NCBI GenBank assembly: GCA_013816415.1
Contig: JACDEN010000205.1
Location: 1-5,811 of the forward strand
Direction of reading: 5' to 3'
DNA length: 5,811 nucleotides
Origin: Planctomycetota bacterium
GTDB lineage: Bacteria > Planctomycetota > UBA11346
Of this stretch, positions 1 through 5,404 are shown piece by piece. The notes below the pieces were generated by a model, which was not told the DNA's origin, made no database searches, and saw only the letters and a list, made by a program, of their open reading frames with translations. Each line of letters starts with the position of its first letter. Position 1 is the stretch's first letter. Made by a program: the position numbers and the translations under genes.

Positions 1-111
1 CACCCAGGCCAAAATCCTGCGTTTGCATGGCTCCGAAACTGCATCTGACGCCCGAATAGGCGATCAAGGCAAAGCCTTTCGCAAATTCTGGGTCAGCACC
101 GAAGGGTTTCT
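1..111. other. Unidentified sequence at window edge, open on both strands
   Basis: No family is recognised here. On the minus strand a GTG at 113-115 overlaps the toxin stop codon (GTGA, 4 nt shared) and opens a frame of 38 codons that runs off the window, beginning MKKPFGADPEFAKGF. On the plus strand a frame open from the window edge ends at TGA 122-124, with the peptide tail FWVSTEGFFHGL. Neither frame resembles a HigA antitoxin (no helix-turn-helix), which is what would normally follow a HigB gene. Neither frame resembles the missing end of the toxin either. It may be the tip of a mobile or repeated element or foreign sequence joined to the toxin gene. That is inference, and I cannot say which strand, if any, is coding. 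Confidence 0.3.
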
Positions 112-324
112 TCACGGGCTCTGACCTTTGCGGTCGCCCGTGAGTGCTTCCAGATGATTGGACGGTGGGGATCGCATGTCGCCCAAGACCGCCGCCGTGG
201 CGATCATCGAGAGCTTGCGTTGGACCACCGGCCAGAGGTCCTTGGGCAGAGTCTTCCGCGCCGCCCTGGTGTCGTCGCCGTTGTAGAGGTCAGTCGAGTC
301 GGTATCGCGAAAGCTCAGAATCAC
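112..324 (-). pseudogene. higB: HigB/RelE-family type II toxin, 3'-truncated
   Basis: The GTG-started frame encodes 70 residues. It matches the N-terminal two-thirds of HigB-like RelE/ParE-superfamily mRNA endonuclease toxins: the MILSFRD start, LPKDLW with a following QRKL helix, then LGDMRSPPSNHLEALTGDRKGQ. In this family GDRKGQ is normally followed by a strand such as (H/Y)SIRINDQ(W/Y)R(V/I)CF and a C-terminal VDYH-like end, giving about 90-100 residues. Here the frame instead reads SP-stop, so roughly 25 residues of the ribosome/RNA-contacting C-terminal sheet are missing. No antitoxin HigA gene is visible downstream in the window. AAGGA at 336-340 lies 11 nt before the GTG and is a possible ribosome binding site. 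I judge it a non-functional toxin remnant. The family call is confident; the inactivity is inferred. Confidence 0.72.
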
Positions 325-343
325 AGGCCGCTCAATCCTTTAC

Positions 344-371
344 CTTATACCGTGTAGCGGTAAGGACGCAA
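344..371 (-). promoter_or_regulatory. Putative higB promoter with a palindromic operator between -35 and -10
   Basis: Reading the minus strand, TTGCGT (366-371, a weak -35) is separated by 16 nt from TATAAG (344-349, a good -10 with 5 of 6 consensus bases). An inverted repeat, TACCG-N5-CGGTA (348-362), fills the spacer and touches the -10. Autoregulated HigBA operons usually place the antitoxin's palindromic operator over the promoter like this, so it is a likely HigA-type operator left behind at the truncated toxin gene. The predicted transcription start falls near 337, so the leader before the GTG at 324 would be only about a dozen nucleotides. Confidence 0.5.
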
Positions 372-439
372 GGGACCACCTACAAGTACGAATGTTTCGG
401 CGTGACGATACCCACGGCGCACTGTCCACTACAACAGGG

Positions 440-885
440 CTACGGCATCACTGTCTGCGCAACTTCCGGCGGCGTCCAGCTTCGGATGACGGCACCTTCT
501 GGAAGATCCTCGCCATCGTGAGACTTCCATGTGCGTCCGACGAGCTGTTCGAAGCAGAAGCGGCCGCGAATCGAAAATGCGGCCGGATCGATCATGGTGA
601 AATGCAGGTGGGGCTGTCCCGAGGCTCCCGAGTTCCCGAGTTCCCGACGCGTGCGAGGACTTGTCCGGTGTGGACACGATCACCGACCGTCACCTTGAGT
701 GAGCCGTGCTGGAGGTGTCCGTAGAACCCGAAAATGCCGTCCCCGTAGTCCACTGTGACATAGTTCGATTCGCTGAACCCACCTGGTTTACCTGGCTCAA
801 GGTCAGGCTTGCTGTCCTCGGTCTGAATCACGATCCCGTCGGCCTGAACTGTTATGGATTTTCCCCAGGCGTCATAATCCTCCAA
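440..885 (-). pseudogene. M23 (LytM-like) zinc metallopeptidase remnant, 5'-truncated and frameshifted
   Basis: M23 enzymes are peptidoglycan endopeptidases. From a TTG at 883-885 the frame reads DYDAWGKSITVQADGIVI, a SNYVTVDYGDG strand, FYGHLQHGS, VGDRVHTGQVLARVGNSG: the classic second half of an M23 domain. It then shifts into junk and stops at 592-594 after 97 residues. Deleting one copy of the 8-bp duplication at 627-642 restores GNSGASGQPHLHFTMID and continues to TAG at 440-442, a 145-residue product with the catalytic HLH at 602-610. The upstream part carrying the first zinc ligands (HxxxD region) is absent, and an in-frame TAG sits at 895-897 only 9 nt before the TTG. The remnant directly follows the FG-GAP gene on the same strand (19-nt gap). 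Two independent lesions make this a pseudogene with high confidence. Confidence 0.85.
627..642. repeat. 8-bp perfect tandem duplication that breaks the M23 frame
   Basis: On the plus strand CCCGAGTT occurs twice back to back (627-634 and 635-642) and is followed by a third partial copy, CCCGA (643-647). Eight is not a multiple of three, so the duplication shifts the M23 reading frame immediately after the GNSG motif and before the codons for HLH. Removing one unit gives a continuous, family-consistent reading to the stop at 440-442. It looks like replication slippage. Confidence 0.85.
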
Positions 886-904
886 CCGCAGACCCTAATT
901 TCGG

Positions 905-2716
905 TTAGCGCGCGCTGCCACCGGAGCGTCGCCGCCCGCGGATGCCCCCGAGCGCCAGTGCCAGCGCCGTCGCGAGGCCTGCGCCCACTCCGCAACCTCC
1001 ACCCGAACCGCCTGGATCGGCGCCGCCCGTCGTGGTTCCGCTCGTCGCAGTTCCGCTGCCGCTGGTCGTCGTGCCGCTGGAGCCGGAACCGCCGGTCGTG
1101 GTGCCAGTCGTCGTGCCGCTGGTACCGGTACCGCTAGTCGTGCTACCAGTCGTGGTGCCACCCGTCGTAGATCCACCCATAGCGACCAACACATGCGCGT
1201 ATTTGTTGGTGAACAGACGTCCGCTCTTATCCCAGATCACCACGTTGGTCAGATACAGGTCATCTGCTGGGTACGTATGATCGAGTTTTCCGCCGGGATC
1301 GAGAACGATCCACGCAGAAGCGTCTCCGTCTCCGAAAATCCAGGTCGTGCCCATGTCAGCCGGCGCCATCGGCCCGTTCACCGATCCTGATGCCGTCACA
1401 TCGAACGCGACCTGGCGGCCTGCGAGACGGGTCACGGTGATCCTGGGGACCATGGGAGACTGATTGAACCTGCCGGATTCCCCCTGAGTGTCCCGGTCAT
1501 AGGTGACAGAATCTCCACCGCCCGTCGAGCCGAACAATCCGTCATGGACCAGGCCGTTTCTGTTCAGCTGGAAGAGGGATAGGGACACGGATCCTCCGAA
1601 TGCATCGCCCGGCCGCGGCGCCATGGATAGGGCGCGGGAAATCACCGAGGGCCGCAGCGCGAGTCCGTCTGCCAGGTCGTAGAAATAGACCGCTCCTGCG
1701 TCTAAGCCCGCGACATCGCTACTTGGTGCGCCGACGGCTGCGATCCAGGCCGAGCATGCCAGCGCCGAGCCGAACAGGTCCCCCGGCTTATGGTCCGGAG
1801 AGAACGCGATTGCGACCGGATCCCAGATTTTCAGATCGGGAGTCCAGGAGTATTCGAAAACGGCGCCGGCATTGACGTCGACCTGTCCTCCTAGAGCGAG
1901 ATCATGAAAGGGAGCGCCTACCAGGACCAAATGGGAGACGACCCCGACCGAACTCCCGAAGCGATCATCTGATCCCGCGACCCATGGAGCGAGCGTGGTG
2001 ATATGTGTCCATGTCCGAGCATTCGTCGATTTGAAATTCAAGTCATAATTCCAGTAGACATGCGCGCGCCCGTTTCCCGCCTCTGCGGGGGAGCCGACGA
2101 CCACAGTATCGTCATCCATCGCTACGGCGGCTCCGAATTCCGCACCGACCGCGGGAGCATCGGAATGGAGCGTTGCCAAGGTGACCCAGGCAGTGCCGCC
2201 AGTCGGTCGACCGAACATCTCTGCGGCGCCCTTGCCTCCATCAGCCGATGGCGCGCCGACCACAAGCATGCAGCCACCATTCATCGCCACTGCCGCGCCG
2301 AATCGGTCATCATTGCTTCCAGACGGTCTCAGTACCCGCGCTTCCCTGGTCCACATACCGTTGGAGCCGATCGCAAAGACATAGACGGCGTGATCTCCAG
2401 GAGCGGTGACGGCGAGTCGCCCGTCGCCCATGGATAGGGCGGTGCCGAATCCATCGCCAGCGAAGGGCGCGTCACCGACCAGGGTCTGCCGGTCATCCCA
2501 TCCCCCGTCGCTCCGACGCTGCATGATCGCGACCGCGCCACCACCGCCACGTCTCGGGGCGCCGATGGCAGCGATGTCGCCATCGATAGCGACTGCGGCT
2601 CCGAAGCCTGCGTTGGCGCCGATCCCGGTAGGCGGGGCCAACGCAGTATACTCGGCGGCCAACAGAGCCGAATGCGCAGCCATGACCATGATCGCGTGGA
2701 TGATCAATATTTTCAT
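905..2716 (-). CDS. Exported FG-GAP beta-propeller protein with PKD-like domain and GGGCG C-terminal sorting tail
   Basis: This 603-residue protein starts with a signal peptide (1-20, MKILIIHAIM then AHSALLAA). Residues 31-400 carry about seven repeats of the FG-GAP type, with FG at 38, 90, 139, 194, 253, 315 and 373 and GAP-like triplets at 52, 104, 154, 208, 267 and 329. This predicts an integrin-alpha-like seven-bladed propeller; the last blade lacks its GAP. Residues 422-512 resemble a PKD domain (WIFGDGD at 459-465, HTYP at 480-483, then a beta strand ending in D496). A Thr/Ser/Gly linker (514-571) leads to GGGCG (572-576), a short hydrophobic stretch (577-591) and RGRRR (593-597). That tripartite end resembles MYXO-CTERM/GlyGly-CTERM-type sorting signals, so surface display is likely. 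AAGGA at 2724-2728 sits 7 nt before the ATG. The ligand and exact role are unknown; adhesion is one possibility. Confidence 0.88.
   Translation of the reverse strand: MKILIIHAIMVMAAHSALLAAEYTALAPPTGIGANAGFGAAVAIDGDIAAIGAPRRGGGGAVAIMQRRSDGGWDDRQTLVGDAPFAGDGFGTALSMGDGRLAVTAPGDHAVYVFAIGSNGMWTREARVLRPSGSNDDRFGAAVAMNGGCMLVVGAPSADGGKGAAEMFGRPTGGTAWVTLATLHSDAPAVGAEFGAAVAMDDDTVVVGSPAEAGNGRAHVYWNYDLNFKSTNARTWTHITTLAPWVAGSDDRFGSSVGVVSHLVLVGAPFHDLALGGQVDVNAGAVFEYSWTPDLKIWDPVAIAFSPDHKPGDLFGSALACSAWIAAVGAPSSDVAGLDAGAVYFYDLADGLALRPSVISRALSMAPRPGDAFGGSVSLSLFQLNRNGLVHDGLFGSTGGGDSVTYDRDTQGESGRFNQSPMVPRITVTRLAGRQVAFDVTASGSVNGPMAPADMGTTWIFGDGDASAWIVLDPGGKLDHTYPADDLYLTNVVIWDKSGRLFTNKYAHVLVAMGGSTTGGTTTGSTTSGTGTSGTTTGTTTGGSGSSGTTTSGSGTATSGTTTGGADPGGSGGGCGVGAGLATALALALGGIRGRRRSGGSAR
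1004..1177 (-). repeat. Low-complexity Thr/Ser/Gly-rich linker coding tract
   Basis: Codons for residues 514-571 of the FG-GAP protein encode almost only Thr, Ser and Gly in runs such as GGTTTGSTTSGTGTSGTTTG. On the plus strand this appears as recurring gtcgtggtgcc/gtcgtgccgctg-like units. It is a flexible wall-spanning stalk ahead of the sorting tail, and the triplet-based repetition makes it prone to in-frame length change. The valine/proline-rich reading in the opposite strand is a shadow. Confidence 0.8.
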
Positions 2717-2723
2717 GCGAGAT

Positions 2724-2728
2724 TCCTT
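2724..2728 (-). promoter_or_regulatory. Ribosome binding site of the FG-GAP gene
   Basis: AAGGA (minus strand) lies 7 nt upstream of the ATG at 2714-2716. This supports that start, which also begins directly with a signal peptide. Confidence 0.7.
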
Positions 2729-2776
2729 TTGTAGGGAGCAGGGTAGGGTATCTTCACTTCTCCCCTCCCGTGCCGG

Positions 2777-2816
2777 TCGGGTTCACATGGCGCGTCCCAG
2801 AGACGGTTGAACCCGA
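2777..2816. promoter_or_regulatory. 9-bp perfect inverted repeat in the divergent intergenic region
   Basis: TCGGGTTCA at 2777-2785 and its exact complement TGAACCCGA at 2808-2816 are separated by 22 bp, so the half-site centres are 31 bp apart, about three helical turns. Read outward, each half gives TGAACC, which resembles the -35 element recognised by many ECF sigma factors, one facing each divergent gene. I do not see a convincing, equally spaced ECF -10 after either half-site. A shared operator for a regulator is therefore as plausible as two promoters. The whole 2717-2854 gap contains nothing else I can assign apart from the two ribosome binding sites. Confidence 0.45.
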
Positions 2817-2843
2817 GACAGCGCAGTCGGGAGTATCCGCAAT

Positions 2844-2848
2844 GGAGG
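2844..2848 (+). promoter_or_regulatory. Ribosome binding site fixing the sigma-factor start at 2855
   Basis: GGAGG lies 6 nt before the ATG at 2855-2857. The longer in-frame reading from a TTG at 2807 adds 16 residues (beginning MNPRQRSREYPQWRHA) that show no sigma-factor similarity and would be translated through this Shine-Dalgarno sequence and half of the inverted repeat, so the ATG is preferred. Confidence 0.8.
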
Positions 2849-2854
2849 CATGCC

Positions 2855-4252
2855 ATGACCGATGATCCGGGCACATGCGCCGAGGGCGCGAACATCGGAC
2901 TCGCGAACACACTGCCTCGCAGCGATCCCGATCCACGAGCGGTAGCCACGAGTCCCGCTCAGTGTGGGCTCGATCGTTTCGTCGAAGAGTATCAGCCGAT
3001 GGTTCTTGCGATCTGCCGGAAGATATTGCCTGAGGAGAGCGCGGCGCAGGACGCAGCCCAGACCGTATGGCTGTCATTCCTGCGTAAGCGGGAGCGGCTC
3101 GCGCATCACGCCAATCTCGGCGGCTGGTTGAACCTGGCCGCACGCAGCACCGCGCTCCAGCAGCGACGCAACCTCGCCACACAGCGTCGCCATGAGTTAA
3201 GGAATGGAGCCGCGTCAGCGATCGTGGAACTCGATAGCGGAGAAGCCCTGACCGATCAGAAAGATCTCGTCAGGCTTCAGGAAGCCCTGGAGGAGTTGCC
3301 GGAGGCGCAGCGCGCGGCGATCCTAGCCCGCTACTGCCTCGGCCTGTCGCGTGGCGAGGCGGCGATTGCCCTCGGATGCCCCGAGGAGACCGTCCATACA
3401 CGCACCTCGCGCGCGATGAGACGACTGCGTCGCCGCCTTGGCGCGGCAGCCTTCGTCAACGTCCTCGCCCTCACCGATGCGGATGCGAGCGACGTGTCGA
3501 TCCAAGCGGCGGGGCGGTTCGTTCGCCTGAAGGCCGGCTGGCACACCTGGACAGGACCGCCGGCGCGATTCCTATCGGCAAGCGTCCTGGTCACCTCGGC
3601 GATCGTCGCAATCTACGCCCTCACACCAGCGCATCCGGTCGCCCAAACCTCCCACGTTGCGGCAAAACCGAGGGAGGCGCCATCTCAGCAGCCGGTGCCA
3701 ACCGCAGTCGAACGTCCCAGCCTCCTCCTCGGATGGACATTCGAGCTTGCTGCCGGTATAGAAGTCGATGAGGCAGTCGACGGACGAAGCGTGCACGCCG
3801 TGAAGATTTCCTCGACCGTACCCGATGCTTTCGGACGGGCGGTGTTCACCTTGCCAAAAGACGCGCCCGATGCCGTCGCGATCGATTTCGATTTTCTCAT
3901 TTTGACGCCCTACCGTTCACCGCGCTTGATGTCGTATGTCTTGGTCAACCGACTGCCGTCCATGCCGCTCGTATCGGATTATTCCCCGGAGTCATACCAG
4001 CAGAACATGCCCGACTTTCACTGGGTGCATGTGCACAGCGTCGCGCACGCATCTTCCCCAACACCCGGCGGAATGGCCTGGATGAATTCCACGAGAGTTG
4101 GCGACCATCCACCATACTCCCTCCCAGATGACGGTGCCCCACGCTTGTTCGTCGCGTCCATACTGAATGTAGCCATACTCCTGACAGAGCCGAAAATCAG
4201 CGCTGCCCTCGGCCAGCAGGACAGAGCCTCCGAATCCGAAGGTCACCAGTAA
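2855..4252 (+). CDS. ECF-type sigma-70 factor with a transmembrane segment and extracytoplasmic C-terminal domain
   Basis: The product is 465 residues; ordinary ECF sigmas are about 170-200. Sigma region 2 spans about 40-110 (FVEEYQPMVLAICRKIL, DAAQTVWLSFLRKRERL, NLGGWLNLAARSTA). Region 4 spans about 140-195 (LEELPEAQRAAILARYCLGL, then the helix-turn-helix GEAAIALGCPEETVHTRTSR). Residues 239-258 (FLSASVLVTSAIVAIYAL) form one membrane-spanning helix with Arg/Lys on the N-terminal side, predicting the sigma domains inside and residues 260-465 outside. The Pro-rich stretch 270-287 leads into a domain at 285-450 that begins LLLGWTFELAAGIEV. It looks beta-rich, perhaps a ConA/LamG-like sandwich, but I do not recognise it. 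No separate anti-sigma gene is adjacent, so the extension may regulate the sigma domain in cis. It is divergent to the FG-GAP gene, a plausible target. Planctomycete ECFs often carry such extensions. Confidence 0.85.
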   Translation: MTDDPGTCAEGANIGLANTLPRSDPDPRAVATSPAQCGLDRFVEEYQPMVLAICRKILPEESAAQDAAQTVWLSFLRKRERLAHHANLGGWLNLAARSTALQQRRNLATQRRHELRNGAASAIVELDSGEALTDQKDLVRLQEALEELPEAQRAAILARYCLGLSRGEAAIALGCPEETVHTRTSRAMRRLRRRLGAAAFVNVLALTDADASDVSIQAAGRFVRLKAGWHTWTGPPARFLSASVLVTSAIVAIYALTPAHPVAQTSHVAAKPREAPSQQPVPTAVERPSLLLGWTFELAAGIEVDEAVDGRSVHAVKISSTVPDAFGRAVFTLPKDAPDAVAIDFDFLILTPYRSPRLMSYVLVNRLPSMPLVSDYSPESYQQNMPDFHWVHVHSVAHASSPTPGGMAWMNSTRVGDHPPYSLPDDGAPRLFVASILNVAILLTEPKISAALGQQDRASESEGHQ

Positions 4253-4281
4253 TGGGTTCGTTCACGATTGACCTCCATCAT

Positions 4282-4300
4282 CCCGAACGCTCGGGTATTT
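4282..4300 (+). terminator. Weak hairpin in the 90-bp convergent gap, possible terminator
   Basis: CCCGA (4282-4286), loop ACGC and TCGGG (4291-4295) form a 5-bp GC-rich stem followed by TATTT on the plus strand, 30 nt after the sigma-factor stop. The T-run is short and interrupted, so intrinsic termination would be weak. The position between converging genes (4253-4342) is the main support. Nothing else was seen in this gap. Confidence 0.3.
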
Positions 4301-4342
4301 CGTGTCGGCCAAGTCGATGTGCAAGAACAGCCCGAGGCTAGC

Positions 4343-5404
4343 TCACCGCTGATAGGCGGGCAGCACATGCCGCTGCACCGCGAGCGCGAGTACGGCCATG
4401 CTGGTCATGTACACCGGGCCCTGGCCGCCTTCGTCGTCGCCTGGTGGATTCGGCCACGAGCCATCCGGGTTCTGATGCTCGATCAGCACCTTCTCGAAAA
4501 TCGGCGCGTAGGCGTCCCACGATTCGGGTGATCCGCGGCTCATGCCCACGGCGTCGTAGTAGGCGCGGTAGAAGAACCACGCCCCCTGCCACTGCAGCGG
4601 ATCGGCCTGGATGCGCGCGGCGATGCGCGCCATCTCGCTGGCCTGCTCCTGGTGTCCGATCGCGAAGCACAGCATGCTCAATCCGCGCAAGGGCGCATGA
4701 TCGTCGCCTGCATGATCATAGCCGACCTTGCCGTCGGGCGTGGTCAGGCGTTTCGCGAATTCGATCGCGCCGGTCATGACCGCGTCGGGCACGGTGATCC
4801 CGACCTGCTGGGCCGCATGCAGGCTCATCAACTGCCATCCCGACAGGCTGAGATCAGAGGTCGCATCTTCCGGCGTATAGCGCCATCCGCCTTGGAAGAA
4901 CGGCTCCTTCTTCACCAGGGATGCGTTCACCGTCACTGCGACCGCCCGTTCGAGCGCGCTGCGGATGCGCTCCTCGAGGTCCTCGTCGCGGCACATCCCG
5001 AGCGCCTCGGCCAGCATCAGGCAGTCGATGCCGTGTCCGTACATGCGACTGGCGTCCTTCGCGCCGAAGTAGCCGTTCTCGTCCTGCTTGGAGAGCACGT
5101 AGTCGATGGACCGCTTCAGCCACGCGCCATGGAGGGTGTCGTCTGCGGTATGTCCGGCGGCGAGATGGGCCATCGCGGCGAGGCTCGCAAGTGCGCTGGG
5201 CACGTTGTCGGTCAGCGATCCGTCGGGGCGTTGGCGCGCGCGCAGGAATTCGAGGCCTTTGCGGATCGCGACATCGCGCGGCGCATCGGTGGTCAGGGTT
5301 TCGACCACCTGACGATCGCTCAGCTCCACCGCGCGCGCCGGGGTCGACAACGCCGCGAGACTGGCGGCGGACAGCACGAGCAGAAGATGATGCCAGCGGA
5401 TCAT
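4343..5404 (-). CDS. Exported prenyltransferase/squalene-oxidase-repeat (alpha/alpha-toroid) protein
   Basis: The product is 353 residues with a signal peptide ending ARA at 23-25, so it is exported to the periplasm or outside. The mature part is built of helical repeats of the prenyltransferase/squalene-oxidase superfamily. Each repeat has a helix followed by a QxxDGS-like turn: QRPDGSL (58-64), KQDENGYFG (106-114), GGWRYTPED (172-180) followed by a SGWQLMSL helix (188-195), and HQNPDGSW (310-317) followed by the last helix at 332-345. No DXDD motif of squalene-hopene cyclases and no zinc ligands typical of protein prenyltransferases are evident, so an enzymatic terpene role is unlikely; planctomycete genomes encode many such proteins of unknown function. 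Its ATG overlaps the upstream stop by one base (TGATG) and has no clear Shine-Dalgarno sequence, indicating translational coupling. The family call is firm; function is unknown. Confidence 0.88.
   Translation of the reverse strand: MIRWHHLLLVLSAASLAALSTPARAVELSDRQVVETLTTDAPRDVAIRKGLEFLRARQRPDGSLTDNVPSALASLAAMAHLAAGHTADDTLHGAWLKRSIDYVLSKQDENGYFGAKDASRMYGHGIDCLMLAEALGMCRDEDLEERIRSALERAVAVTVNASLVKKEPFFQGGWRYTPEDATSDLSLSGWQLMSLHAAQQVGITVPDAVMTGAIEFAKRLTTPDGKVGYDHAGDDHAPLRGLSMLCFAIGHQEQASEMARIAARIQADPLQWQGAWFFYRAYYDAVGMSRGSPESWDAYAPIFEKVLIEHQNPDGSWPNPPGDDEGGQGPVYMTSMAVLALAVQRHVLPAYQR

Noticed and set aside
429..683. Minus-strand frame of 84 codons inside the M23 remnant
   Set aside because: It is a different frame from the restored M23 reading and shows no motif, whereas the third frame gives HLHF and an M23-like tail.
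942..1280. Plus-strand Pro/Val-rich frame that could look like a repeat protein
   Set aside because: It is the complement of the Thr/Ser/Gly linker and sorting tail of the FG-GAP gene; the regularity comes from that low-complexity tract.
2731..2750. Direct repeat GTAGGG spaced 12 bp upstream of the FG-GAP gene
   Set aside because: It is a six-base repeat in G-rich sequence that easily arises by chance, with no link to a promoter element.
2807..2854. Longer sigma-factor start at the TTG
   Set aside because: GGAGG with ideal spacing lies before the ATG at 2855, and the extra 16 residues show no sigma similarity and overlap the inverted repeat.
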